A stretch of DNA of 64,000 nt from the NCBI GenBank assembly GCA_934216615.1, contig CAKQCB010000004.1, forward strand, positions 248,001-312,000. The letters are read 5' to 3'. This DNA is from an uncultured Anaerolineae bacterium. GTDB lineage: Bacteria > Chloroflexota > Anaerolineae > Aggregatilineales > Phototrophicaceae. Positions 46,134 to 54,826 of the stretch are shown here, piece by piece. Position numbers and translations under genes: made by a program. Under the pieces are notes generated by a model that worked only from the letters and a program-made list of their open reading frames with translations, was not told where the DNA came from and ran no database searches. Numbering within the stretch: the first letter of the stretch is position 1; each line of letters opens with the position of its first letter.

Positions 46134-46876
46134 AGTGGGGTGGAATCCTCTAAGGTTTTAGGGGAGATGTCTGGTTTAGGGAGTTGGCTTTCGGCGATGA
46201 TGCCCGCGACGATGCCACAAATGGAAGCCACTAATAAGCCGAGCTGATGGGTCATCCCATTGGCTAAAATGGCGACGACAGCGCTCACCACCACGCACAC
46301 GAGGATCGGGCGGGTTTTGATCTGTAAGACCAACATTGCGGTGAAGGTCACCGTCATGGTGAAATCTAATCCCCATGCGGCGGGGTCTTGGATGTTACTG
46401 CCTGCCAAAATGCCGATGATCGTGCTCAATTGCCAGAAGACGTGAAGCGAAAGGGCTGATCCAAGAAAATACCAATGTTTATGGGGCGATGTATCTGGCT
46501 GGTTGTAGCGTTGGATCGCAACTGCGAATGCTTCATCTGTGAGCATATAACCGAGAATCAACTGCCAACGTTGAGGAAGATGTTTTGTGTAAGGGGCGAC
46601 GGTGGTCGCATACAGCGCGTGGCGTGCATTCACGATGAACGTTGTCAGCCAAATGATCGGGATCGGCGTCTGTTGCCCGACGAGTCCTACCCCCATCATT
46701 TGTGAAGCGCCCGCAAACACGATGAGCGAAAGCCCAATGGTCGCCATCGGTGAAATGCCAGTTGCAATCGCCAATGCCCCAAAGATGATTCCAAACGGAA
46801 CAGCGCCTACAATCAGCGGAATCGTGCTCTTAAACCCTTGCCAAAACTCTTTTCGGGGTGAAGATTCGGTTACCAT
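46130..46876 (-). CDS. azlC: AzlC family permease, first paralogue
   Basis: A 248-residue AzlC-type permease, first gene of the three-gene unit. It has the same motifs as its copy at 45033-45758 (VPFGIIFGALAIATGISPM, GASQMMGVGLVG, TFIVNARHALYATTVAPYT). The C-terminal tail (ESQLPKPDISPK) differs, as expected after duplication. With AzlD it should form an exporter for branched-chain amino acids or analogues such as 4-azaleucine. Confidence 0.92.
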   Translation of the reverse strand: MVTESSPRKEFWQGFKSTIPLIVGAVPFGIIFGALAIATGISPMATIGLSLIVFAGASQMMGVGLVGQQTPIPIIWLTTFIVNARHALYATTVAPYTKHLPQRWQLILGYMLTDEAFAVAIQRYNQPDTSPHKHWYFLGSALSLHVFWQLSTIIGILAGSNIQDPAAWGLDFTMTVTFTAMLVLQIKTRPILVCVVVSAVVAILANGMTHQLGLLVASICGIVAGIIAESQLPKPDISPKTLEDSTPL

Positions 46877-47380
46877 ATAAAAAATAATCCTTCGTAATTA
46901 CCATTCACAAGAGGATGAATTGAGTCTTGTTCCCGCCTGAAACAATTCCTTCAGCAGGTGATGATGTTTGCCATCTTGCCACGTTACGCTGTGCCAATCA
47001 TAAGGGTGTCATTCTTTTGTGAATATTTTCGGCGGACGCTCATCAAGTGCAGTCACCGTTAGGTCACATGACGTTGATCAGCAAAGCCTAAACTCGCTTA
47101 AGCACATCCTGCGTTAAGGGAGTATGTCGCATGTTGCACCCGAACAGGCATGAGATGAGATGAAGGTAGCAACCATGCAATTCACATAAGCTGTACACAA
47201 GCGGAGAAGAGTTTTCATGATCCGCTTGTGGCCGCTAAGAAGTTGTTTTCAGTGTGGTGTTATGTCATCTTGGGTTTAAAAGATACTCTGTAGCTACGGA
47301 CATTCATCTAACAGTAACCCTCATGTATTGTACATGGTTGTGTTTTTTTGATCACATCCACACATCGCCAATTTTCATAT
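46877..47380. other. Gene-free gap upstream of azlC
   Basis: About 500 bp without a supportable gene. It contains a perfect hairpin CACAAGCGGA-(15 nt)-TCCGCTTGTG at 47196-47230 with no T-run on either side. I saw no T-box or other riboswitch consensus. Short frames here have no ribosome binding sites. Confidence 0.5.
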
Positions 47381-47965
47381 TTAAGGGAGAGGATTGCTCT
47401 CATCGCGCCTGTTTTCTTGATACAAAAACGCACCGTGAAAATCAGCTTCGGCTTTTTTCTGCTTGCCAGTCCAACGTTCAATATCAATGCGATACACCGA
47501 TGTGCGCACCAGTTCGCTGTCATCTATGGGGCGGTAATGCTCACCGGGCCGTAAATGCGAAAAATACTTGTCCAGTAACAATTGCAATCCGTGACGTTGT
47601 TCATCGGCATCGGTCACGACACACGCGCTACCAAAAATCACGACCCCGCTATATTCCACACTGAATTCAAGCGCTTCATCCGCAGGGAGCATGCGCCCCA
47701 CTTCGCTAATGCTGAAACAAACCTTTTCGCTAGTTTCGATGTTGGCGCGGGTACGTCCTACTCTGGCCGTGTGCATATAAATGCGCGAATTAGCTTCATC
47801 GTAGACGTACAAGTTGCTGTTGATGAACGGTTGATCTTCATACACAGTCGCTAAATAGCCCGTCGTCGCCCGATGGAGAAAATCACGAATCCACGTTTGA
47901 TCCGTCACTTCACGGTCAGGCCGACGCACGGCATCAGGGGGCATCTCTCCATAATTTTTGGGCAT
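47381..47965 (-). CDS. Pyridoxamine 5-phosphate oxidase-like FMN-binding protein
   Basis: A 194-residue split-barrel flavoprotein of the NimA/PNPOx-like group. The N-terminal DREVTDQTWIRDFLHRATTG and LATVYEDQPFINSNLYVYDE match the family, followed by RIYMHTARVGRTRANIETSE and VCFSISEVGRMLPAD, where Arg/Lys residues usually contact FMN phosphate. The last 50 residues (VRTSVYRIDIERWTGKQKKA) are the typical C-terminal strand. Such proteins reduce nitroimidazoles or bind haem/flavin; the natural substrate is unknown. It is a single gene. Confidence 0.88.
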   Translation of the reverse strand: MPKNYGEMPPDAVRRPDREVTDQTWIRDFLHRATTGYLATVYEDQPFINSNLYVYDEANSRIYMHTARVGRTRANIETSEKVCFSISEVGRMLPADEALEFSVEYSGVVIFGSACVVTDADEQRHGLQLLLDKYFSHLRPGEHYRPIDDSELVRTSVYRIDIERWTGKQKKAEADFHGAFLYQENRRDESNPLP

Positions 47966-48326
47966 GGTCTACATCCTTATGACTGAGGCAATAGTTTTAG
48001 TATAGGAAAGTTGAATCCATGCAATAGATACAGAGCAGTCCATCGAAGAACACCTCACCAAATCCTCGCGTAATCCTCATCACTTTTAAAAAAACGGGTA
48101 TGTTTGTACACCATATATGCGAACATTTGATCTATTCTGCGGTTGTGAATGCACCTTAACAACCGTGATGACCGATCACGTATATGCGCACCCACATCCT
48201 TCACAAAAGCGTGTGAGGGGTGCTTTTTGAGGTGCGTTCATCCAGCGCTTTTATTCGACATCACGCATTTTTGTGAGGAGAGGATGAAACATCATCGACA
48301 GCATAAACACCCGCACCACTGTAAAA
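47966..48326. other. Gap at the left border of the phage remnant
   Basis: A 361-bp gap. GAACACCTCACC at about 48049-48060 matches the end of the interspersed repeat family but no second half follows. A strong ribosome binding site GAGGAGAGG (48275-48283) precedes ATG 48284, but that ATG is out of frame with the protease/capsid gene. No integrase or attachment site was recognised. Confidence 0.4.
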
Positions 48327-50069
48327 ATGCTCGACGCGCTTCGGGGGCGCATCGGCGGATACCTGATCGCATGGGGAAGCCCAGACCAGCGCGACCTGCA
48401 TGGCGAGTTTTTCACCCCCCAAACCGACCTTGCGCTCGACTGGTATGCACAACGTCCGGTTTTATACCAACACGGTTTAGACGGTCATTTAAAAACCGCG
48501 TTGATCGGCGTGATCGACACGCTCCAAGCGGACGAAATCGGCATTTGGGCCGAAGCGCAGTTGCACCTGCATCACCGTTATTTAGACGTCGTGAGCCAGT
48601 TGATTGAAGACGGCATATTGGGCTGGTCGTCGGGCAGTGTCGCCCACTTAGTGGACGTGGATGCAGAAGGTCACATCCGCCGTTTTCCCATCATCGAAGG
48701 CAGTTTGACGCCCACGCCTGCCGAACCGCGCCGTACACAAGTTAACTTGCTCAAGAAAGCCTACAAAACATTAGGTTTAAACCCTGAACCTTTTTTACCG
48801 ATCCAACCCCCAGACAAAAGGAAAGCATCTATGACAGAAACACATTTTATTCCGAATTCCACACGTCCACGCAAGCGCTTGCCCGTCCCAGAAATGGATG
48901 CGGTGAAGTCGGCAAACATCCGCGTAGCCAGCCCGTATGACCCCCTTGACGCGATGGACATGCTTCACGGCTATATGCTCTTACGCCACGCAAAGAATTT
49001 TCATGGGGTGAGCGAAACGTATGCCAACGCCCTCGCCCATAAAGTGGATAAAGCCCGCATCGTAGGCATCAAGGCAGACGAGCTGAGTCACAGCGTCTCC
49101 ATCGGTTATGGGGATGATTGGGTGCCCGAATTATGGAGCGCTCAAATTTGGCAAAAAGCCCATGCTGAAAATGTGGTCTTGAGTTTGTTCAACAGCATCG
49201 AAATGCCTTCCAATCCCTTCGACCTGCCGATTGAGGGAATTGATCCGGTGGTGCATTACGTGCCTGAAACGACGGATGAAGCACATCTCACATTCGGCGC
49301 AGGCAACCCGATTCCAGACAGTCGCATCGGAACGGGCAAAGTCCAGTTGAACGCCAAGAAGTTGGCGTTACGGGTCGGGTTCAGCGCTGAACTGGTTGAA
49401 GATTCAGTCGTTCCGGTGTTGAAGCTCTACCGTGAACAAGCGATGCGCGCCATTTTGAACAGCATCGATTACGCGCTTCTCAACGGCGACACGAACACCA
49501 GCGCGGGCAACATCAATTCGGATGCCGCTGTTCCGCCAGCGACCGCCCGTTATTTAGCATTTGATGGGTTGCGCAAACTACCCCTGCTCACATCGAATAA
49601 TGCGGTGGATGCTCAAAACGACGATCCGACATTGGCTTTGTTACGGCAAACCCGCTTTGCGTTACCGTCCGTGTATGCGACCCGCCCGCAAGAGATGGCG
49701 TGGATTGTCGATGGGGCGACATATGCAAAATTACTCTCTGCACCAGAATTTTTGACCGTCGATAAAGCGGGCGCTCACGCCACTGTCTTGAGCGGGCAGA
49801 TCGGCTTCATTGATGGGTCGCCCGTGTTAGTGAGCAGTGAAATGCCCTTGACAGAAAGTGATGGCAAGATTGGCGCAGGCACGGCGGATCGCGGGACGGC
49901 ATTATGCGTGTATCGCCCCGGGTGGTATGTGGGCTACCGTCGCAAGATCGCCGTGAGTGTGGATTATCTGCCCTACTACGACAGCTATCAACTGACGGCG
50001 ACAGTTCGCTTAGCCTTCACCCACTATGATCCGCAAGTCGCCAATATGTTATACAACATCGCGATCTAA
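48327..50069 (+). CDS. Phage prohead protease fused to HK97-type major capsid protein
   Basis: A 580-residue fusion. Residues 1 to about 150 resemble a caudovirus prohead protease (GRIGGYLIAWGSPDQRDLHG, FFTPQTDLAL); the catalytic His is likely in VLYQHG and the Ser in GWSSGSVAHL. After a linker, residues 169-580 form an HK97-fold major capsid protein, with IGFIDGSPVLVSSEMPLTES near the C-terminus as in coat proteins. The capsid part has its own in-frame ATG at 48831 (residue 169) with AAAAGGAAAG 7 nt before it, so a separate capsid protein of 412 residues may also be made. ATG 48327 has no ribosome binding site; the coding pattern seems to extend upstream to a stop at 48285. Confidence 0.85.
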   Translation: MLDALRGRIGGYLIAWGSPDQRDLHGEFFTPQTDLALDWYAQRPVLYQHGLDGHLKTALIGVIDTLQADEIGIWAEAQLHLHHRYLDVVSQLIEDGILGWSSGSVAHLVDVDAEGHIRRFPIIEGSLTPTPAEPRRTQVNLLKKAYKTLGLNPEPFLPIQPPDKRKASMTETHFIPNSTRPRKRLPVPEMDAVKSANIRVASPYDPLDAMDMLHGYMLLRHAKNFHGVSETYANALAHKVDKARIVGIKADELSHSVSIGYGDDWVPELWSAQIWQKAHAENVVLSLFNSIEMPSNPFDLPIEGIDPVVHYVPETTDEAHLTFGAGNPIPDSRIGTGKVQLNAKKLALRVGFSAELVEDSVVPVLKLYREQAMRAILNSIDYALLNGDTNTSAGNINSDAAVPPATARYLAFDGLRKLPLLTSNNAVDAQNDDPTLALLRQTRFALPSVYATRPQEMAWIVDGATYAKLLSAPEFLTVDKAGAHATVLSGQIGFIDGSPVLVSSEMPLTESDGKIGAGTADRGTALCVYRPGWYVGYRRKIAVSVDYLPYYDSYQLTATVRLAFTHYDPQVANMLYNIAI

Positions 50070-50972
50070 AACGGCCTGCGCACCGCGCTGTTGGCGGGCA
50101 TCGCGAAAGGAGGTCCAACGCACCCATAACAAGGGGAAGATGAAAATCGTGAACACCACCAACGCATAATACAGCAAGGAGGCATTGCCATCGTCTAAAC
50201 TGGGCGAGGTCGCAAAAATGAGCGTGGGCGCGTTCCCTAACGCATGGATAAAAATGGTCAGAAATAGGTTGTCGGTACGCATATAAATCAGCGTGTACAG
50301 GATACCCCAAAAGGTGAGCGCTAAAATATCGACAGCGATCACATCAAATGGCAGACCCAGATAAATGCGGTTAGGGATATGGGTGAGCGCGAAGATCACC
50401 TGAGAGACCAATAACGTGAAGAAAAACCGTCGCCAAGGGTAGGCCGCTAATGCTTCAAACCGCAGATACAACTGCGGGAATAAAAAGCCCCGAAACGCCA
50501 GTTCTTCAAAGAGGGCGTTGCCAAAAAGCTGTGCGACGAGCAAACCCATCATGCGCCCACTGCCTTGCCATTCCCATTGCGGATGCCACAAAATCGCGCC
50601 GTTGCGGGTGCTTCCTGCGACCAGATGAATCACCTGCGCGACCATCCACACCCCGAAGGCCACAATAAAACCAGACGGCAAACGTGACCAGATCACGCCA
50701 ATGTCATATAATCGTAACCGCCCCACGCCAAGGATGATGATTCCGACAATGACGACGATCATAACCAAGTTGGCGACCAGCGTCCCGTTGATCCATCCGT
50801 TACTGGCTTCAGTGATCGGGCGGAACCAATTTCCAGCAAAGAAGATCAGATTAATGATCGTCGTAAAGCTGATATGCGTAACAATAAAGATGGGAAATGC
50901 TTTTGCCGAAGCGCGACGAATAGGCTCAACCACGAACAACTTGCCTCTAACAGGTAATAACGCTGAAGTCAC
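50049..50972 (-). CDS. CPBP family intramembrane glutamic endopeptidase
   Basis: A 307-residue membrane protein with about eight hydrophobic segments. CPBP motifs are EELAFRG in ALFEELAFRGFLFPQLYLR, the His in ALTHIPNRIYLGLP, and FIHALGNAP. It is a second member of this family in the window (the other at 17128-17898). It runs opposite to the flanking phage genes, and its last codons overlap the end of the capsid gene by 21 nt. Its final residues (AVLDRDVV) are thus encoded by phage DNA, which suggests that the join fell just before the original stop. Confidence 0.9.
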   Translation of the reverse strand: MTSALLPVRGKLFVVEPIRRASAKAFPIFIVTHISFTTIINLIFFAGNWFRPITEASNGWINGTLVANLVMIVVIVGIIILGVGRLRLYDIGVIWSRLPSGFIVAFGVWMVAQVIHLVAGSTRNGAILWHPQWEWQGSGRMMGLLVAQLFGNALFEELAFRGFLFPQLYLRFEALAAYPWRRFFFTLLVSQVIFALTHIPNRIYLGLPFDVIAVDILALTFWGILYTLIYMRTDNLFLTIFIHALGNAPTLIFATSPSLDDGNASLLYYALVVFTIFIFPLLWVRWTSFRDARQQRGAQAVLDRDVV

Positions 50973-51006
50973 ACCCTGAGACTACTGGAGTAAGAGTGTT
51001 TTTATA

Positions 51007-51044
51007 GTATACCTTCAGGGCGATTTTTAACCCTGAAGGTATAC
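51007..51044. other. Perfect 14-bp hairpin between DUF3352 and CPBP genes
   Basis: GTATACCTTCAGGG (51007-51020) pairs with CCCTGAAGGTATAC (51031-51044) around a 10-nt loop. In the minus direction, from DUF3352 to CPBP, there is no T-run after it, so it may be a stabilising or attenuating structure. Confidence 0.6.
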
Positions 51045-51064
51045 AACCAATTCTACAACGCGGG

Positions 51065-52843
51065 CTAACGTGGTTCTAAATGGAGCACCATACGCCCACC
51101 GCCCACGCCGTCGGCTAAGCAGGTGTTCGTGAAGGAGAAGCCCTGTATTAAATTGCTGAGGCCATTCAACATAAGATCGGCCTCTTGGCGGTCACGTTCG
51201 GACATCGAACGGTCTGAACGGACGAACGCATTGATCGTTTCAAAGATGTTCGCATCTACATAAAACAGATTCGCCATGTTGGCTAACGCGAAGTTTTCAT
51301 AACCAGCGTATTGAGGTGAATCTAAGAATGAGTCGCTGGGGGAAAGAGCCGCTTGCACGCTGGCTTCCGTCCCTATGACAAAGACCGATTCGTTGGCGGC
51401 AATCCCGAGGTTGATGGGGAACGGCAGGCTGGGGTCCGTTGAGTGGAGCATGAAGCCAGCGCCATTTTCAACCGTCAAAGATTCGATGGCAAAATCGTCA
51501 TCATCATCGGTGCCAGCAGTGATGAAAGTTTCCAGTGCAGCGACAAAATTCCGCGCTTTTTCGCTGTCCGTCACTTCGATGAGCAGCGCCCCATCTACGG
51601 GCATCTCAGATAACACATTCCTCAAGTCGAGGGTCTGCGCGTCGCTGAGCGAGGGTGATATACGCAACGAGAATGCAAAGTTGCCATTCATCCAGCTCAA
51701 GATGTCTTCTTGCAGGTCTAACCCCAAGAACACGTCGAGTGCATCTTCAAGATTGCGGATATCCGCGTCTAACTGATCAAAGGGCATGCCCGTGCTGGCT
51801 TCGGCCATGAAGAACATATTGACAAAGAACATCTCGACTTGCTGAAGGAATTGATCCCCGTGCATCACCACTTGTGAACCGGCTGGAATGTAGCGTAAAA
51901 ATTCTCGATCCAGCGCTTGATCGTCGGAACAGACATTGTAAGAGATTGGAGAGGTTATTTCGGGGTTGATGACTTGAACCACATCGAACACCACCGCCTG
52001 TTCAGGGTTGAGTGAAAAGCCAATGATTTGTTCGCTCAAAGACGAAAAGACGTCTTCTAAGAGTTCTTCTTCGTAAGCGGACATCGACGTGTTTTCCGCC
52101 TGTAATAAGACGGCCAGATCAGTGTAAATAAACCCATCATAACTGGGTAATGTAAGGTGATTGATGCCATTGATGAAGGTTTCGTTCGTCTCCAATGTAC
52201 GGTCGCCCAATACAGTGGGTACAAGATGCGGGGTATTTGCCAGCACAAGCGCCGAATCATCAATGTAAACCCAGACGTCACGGTAATTCATCGTCCCCGC
52301 AACATGGATGACATCCCCTTCCACCGTGACCACATAATCTTCAGGACTGTTGCTCGCAATTTCTGTGAGCAGGTCACCGAGGGGCATGCCTTCAGGTTCG
52401 CCCACAGCGGCGGCAATTACGTCTGCCAGCGCTTGTTGCGAGGTCAACTCAAAGACCAAACTGATGGGCATCATGTAGTCATTTTCCCATTTGTCGTCGA
52501 GTTGAGACGAAATATTAGGATAGGCGATCAGGGCGCTGTCCCCTACCCATGAGCGAACCGCTTCATCCCAATTGACAGGACGTTCAAAGGGTAGGGTTTG
52601 GAGCAAGCCATCCAACTCATCCCATAGGGAAGGGGCCTCGACATCAAAAGTTTCCCCTATGCGATCGATCATGACTTGAAGGTTATTGATGATCGCATCA
52701 TCCGTCCGAAAACCAATGACAACATCTGAATTTGACGGGACGTAACGCGCAAGCGCTGCTAAGTCGGCAGGGGGAAGCGCCGCGCTCGAAAACGCCTGAC
52801 TGAAAACTAAGAGGACACCTAAAGGAGTAATCAGCTTTTTCAC
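51065..52843 (-). CDS. DUF3352 domain exported protein
   Basis: A 592-residue exported protein with a signal peptide (about 1-22, MKKLITPLGVLLVFSQAFSS). It resembles the DUF3352 family, with AALARYVPSNSDVVIGFRTD at the start of the mature protein, the repeated pattern of amphipathic strands, and ALLIEVTDSEKARNFVAALE near residue 420. The family has no established function. Two homologous halves are suggested by the parallel blocks before VPSNSDVVIGF and before IPAGSQVVMHG. It lies between phage genes on the opposite strand, with the CPBP gene downstream. Confidence 0.8.
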   Translation of the reverse strand: MKKLITPLGVLLVFSQAFSSAALPPADLAALARYVPSNSDVVIGFRTDDAIINNLQVMIDRIGETFDVEAPSLWDELDGLLQTLPFERPVNWDEAVRSWVGDSALIAYPNISSQLDDKWENDYMMPISLVFELTSQQALADVIAAAVGEPEGMPLGDLLTEIASNSPEDYVVTVEGDVIHVAGTMNYRDVWVYIDDSALVLANTPHLVPTVLGDRTLETNETFINGINHLTLPSYDGFIYTDLAVLLQAENTSMSAYEEELLEDVFSSLSEQIIGFSLNPEQAVVFDVVQVINPEITSPISYNVCSDDQALDREFLRYIPAGSQVVMHGDQFLQQVEMFFVNMFFMAEASTGMPFDQLDADIRNLEDALDVFLGLDLQEDILSWMNGNFAFSLRISPSLSDAQTLDLRNVLSEMPVDGALLIEVTDSEKARNFVAALETFITAGTDDDDDFAIESLTVENGAGFMLHSTDPSLPFPINLGIAANESVFVIGTEASVQAALSPSDSFLDSPQYAGYENFALANMANLFYVDANIFETINAFVRSDRSMSERDRQEADLMLNGLSNLIQGFSFTNTCLADGVGGGRMVLHLEPR

Positions 52844-53115
52844 AACTCACCTTTCGATAAAAAGGACAGTAGGCATACGCTTTCAAATCAAAAAAGCCTA
52901 CAGTCAGTATAGTTCATAAATAAAACCCTATCGCCTTACGCGACTGATGATCTTCCTATGATTTGGCTACTTCCCTAACGCATTTTCGTGCCAAACAGTT
53001 CCCACATCACAGCCTCTCACCCACGCGAGAGATGCCAAAAAACAACCTCTGTTTCCCCTGTTTTCAACCTGATGACCATTCATCCCTTTGTCTAAATTCA
53101 AGGAGACAATTTCCT

Positions 53116-53895
53116 ATGGAAACTCTTATTTCGTTATATGAACTGCGCACGCATCTCGGTTTTGCTCCCCAAGACACCCGCGACGATGTGCGCTTGATTC
53201 AATGTATGGTGAGCGTGACCGCTCTTTTACAACGCTTCACACAGCGTCAGTTTTTTCCGCGCGTTGAACAGCGCACCTTGACCCATGAGCAGGGCGGGCG
53301 AGAGATCATCCTACCGTCTGACTTGCTCACGCTCGAATCCGTCCACCTCCATGAGGTGAATATCCCGCTTGATAAAATCACGCTCATTCCGACGAACGCA
53401 CCGTATGGCATCTTGCGCTTTAGCCCTGACGTGGCACTCGCGCGCGATGACAGCCTAAAAGTGCGTGGGGTATGGGGCTGGCATGATGCGGCCGATCAAA
53501 TGTGGCGACCAACCGAAGACGCGATTTTTCTGCATCCGTTCTTGAACGCCACCAGCACCATCATCCCCCTGACGGATGTGGACGCGCCCCTTTCGGGCAC
53601 ACTTGCGCCCCGTTTCCAAGTCGGTCAGTTACTGCGCATAGACGATGAGATGATGATCGTCCTCGCCATCAACAGCGGGACGAATACCATCCATGTACAG
53701 CGCGGGGTATTAGGGTCGGCGTTAGCCTCACATGCCAATGGCAGTATGCCGTTGTACTTTCAACCCCCGCACGATCTGCAATACGCATTACTCGTCTGGG
53801 CGGGGATGTGGTATCGCCACCCCGACACGCTAGCGCTTCCGCCGGAAATCCAAATGTTGATCGCGGGTTTGCGCCGTGAACAGGTTGCGGTGTAG
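53116..53895 (+). CDS. Phage head-tail connector-like protein
   Basis: A 259-residue protein. Its N-terminal part (SLYELRTHLGFAPQDTRDDV, then LLQRFTQRQFFP) has the pattern of HK97 gp6-like head-tail adaptors: an LR-x-x-LG start, DD, and a conserved aromatic RxF site. The C-terminal part adds strands with VGQLLRIDDEMMIVLAINSG. ATG 53116 has AAGGAGAC upstream; an in-frame ATG at 52963 would add 51 residues with no ribosome binding site. It would close the capsid vertex. It fits directly after a capsid gene in phage order, but 3 kb of cellular genes intervene. Confidence 0.7.
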   Translation: METLISLYELRTHLGFAPQDTRDDVRLIQCMVSVTALLQRFTQRQFFPRVEQRTLTHEQGGREIILPSDLLTLESVHLHEVNIPLDKITLIPTNAPYGILRFSPDVALARDDSLKVRGVWGWHDAADQMWRPTEDAIFLHPFLNATSTIIPLTDVDAPLSGTLAPRFQVGQLLRIDDEMMIVLAINSGTNTIHVQRGVLGSALASHANGSMPLYFQPPHDLQYALLVWAGMWYRHPDTLALPPEIQMLIAGLRREQVAV

Positions 53896-53902
53896 AGGGG
53901 GC

Positions 53903-54394
53903 ATGATGAGTTATTTACAAACGGCTTTAGCCCGCCTTACCACATGGACGGTGAGCGGGGTACTCCACAATATTCCACTGGTAGACCTGCCTACACAAAT
54001 CAACGATGCCAGCTTGCCCGCGTTGTTCACCCTGTTGGGTGACATCACCCAAACGCGCAGTCAAGCGAGTCAAACCCCCGCGCTAGCACAAGTAGATTTC
54101 AGCGGGGCAGCGCGGTATTTCCAAATCGAAGTCACCCATCTTCTGCTCATTGCGCGTGTCGATCTTGCGGGTGGTGGACGCAGTTTACTGCCATCGCTCG
54201 TTCAGCACATGGACGCTTACATCAACACCTTACAAACCGACCTGATGCTCAATGGTCTGCTTGCGCGCCCGCTGAATATCATCTGCCGTCCCGGGGTTTT
54301 TCAATCCCCCGCCGCCTATTTAGATACCCAATGGGCTAATAGTCGGCGTTATTTTGGTTGTGCCTTTGTCCATCAATGGCATGTTTTGTTATGA
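53903..54394 (+). CDS. Phage morphogenesis protein, unrecognised
   Basis: A 163-residue protein following the connector gene by 7 nt, with AGGGGG before tandem ATG codons (53903, 53906). It has no motif I recognise. The pattern LVQHMDAYINTLQTDLMLNG and the position after a connector suggest a tail-completion or neck protein. The coding sequence is intact. Confidence 0.65.
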   Translation: MMSYLQTALARLTTWTVSGVLHNIPLVDLPTQINDASLPALFTLLGDITQTRSQASQTPALAQVDFSGAARYFQIEVTHLLLIARVDLAGGGRSLLPSLVQHMDAYINTLQTDLMLNGLLARPLNIICRPGVFQSPAAYLDTQWANSRRYFGCAFVHQWHVLL

Positions 54395-54409
54395 GGAAGG
54401 AGATTAACT

Positions 54410-54826
54410 TTGTCCCCTGTACAGCTTTTTGTAGACGGCGATCATGATGGGATGTTTGAAACCGACCTCACCGCCTATATGATCGAAGCGCAGTGGCGCA
54501 TCGGTTTTGAGGATGTGAACGCGCATCTCGCTTCGCCCAATGAGGCGACCTTCACATTATTGGATCGAGATCGTGCGCTTTTATCCCAACCGAGTCCGCT
54601 TCAAGTCGGGTATCCCTTACGGGTGCAGACCCCCGATGCGCGTTGTTTATTTCAAGGGTTGATCGTGACCCTCATCCCCGCGACGGGTGATCACGCCGAA
54701 TCATGGATTCATGTGCAAGCCCACAGCGCCGATCATCAATGGCGGGCGGTCAGCGCCCACTTGCCCCTGCTCATCCAAACCAACATTCGTGAAGCCCTGT
54801 CCATCCTGCCCATGCCAGTTGATTGA
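54410..54826 (+). CDS. Phage tail-type protein, truncated at its 3-prime end
   Basis: A 138-residue frame starting at TTG 54410, preceded by the strong site GAGGAAGGAGA. The N-terminus SPVQLFVDGDHDGMFETDLT, then LHVQ-type strands and GYPLRVQTPDARCLFQGLIV, resembles tail or baseplate proteins of siphoviruses, which are usually several hundred residues long. The last eight or so codons (SILPMPVD) are read antisense through a conserved M50 protease region, so the true phage gene is cut at about 54791. Function is an inference from position. Confidence 0.6.
   Translation: MSPVQLFVDGDHDGMFETDLTAYMIEAQWRIGFEDVNAHLASPNEATFTLLDRDRALLSQPSPLQVGYPLRVQTPDARCLFQGLIVTLIPATGDHAESWIHVQAHSADHQWRAVSAHLPLLIQTNIREALSILPMPVD

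Noticed and set aside
46877-47380. Riboswitch or T-box in the azlC upstream gap
   Set aside because: No T-box consensus or anti-terminator was found; only one isolated hairpin at 47196-47230.
48149-48607. 152-codon frame beginning at 48149 with internal ATG 48284 and a good ribosome binding site
   Set aside because: From 48330 on it is a shifted reading of the protease domain, which has the clear protein pattern in the other frame. Its His/Arg-rich product is not protein-like.
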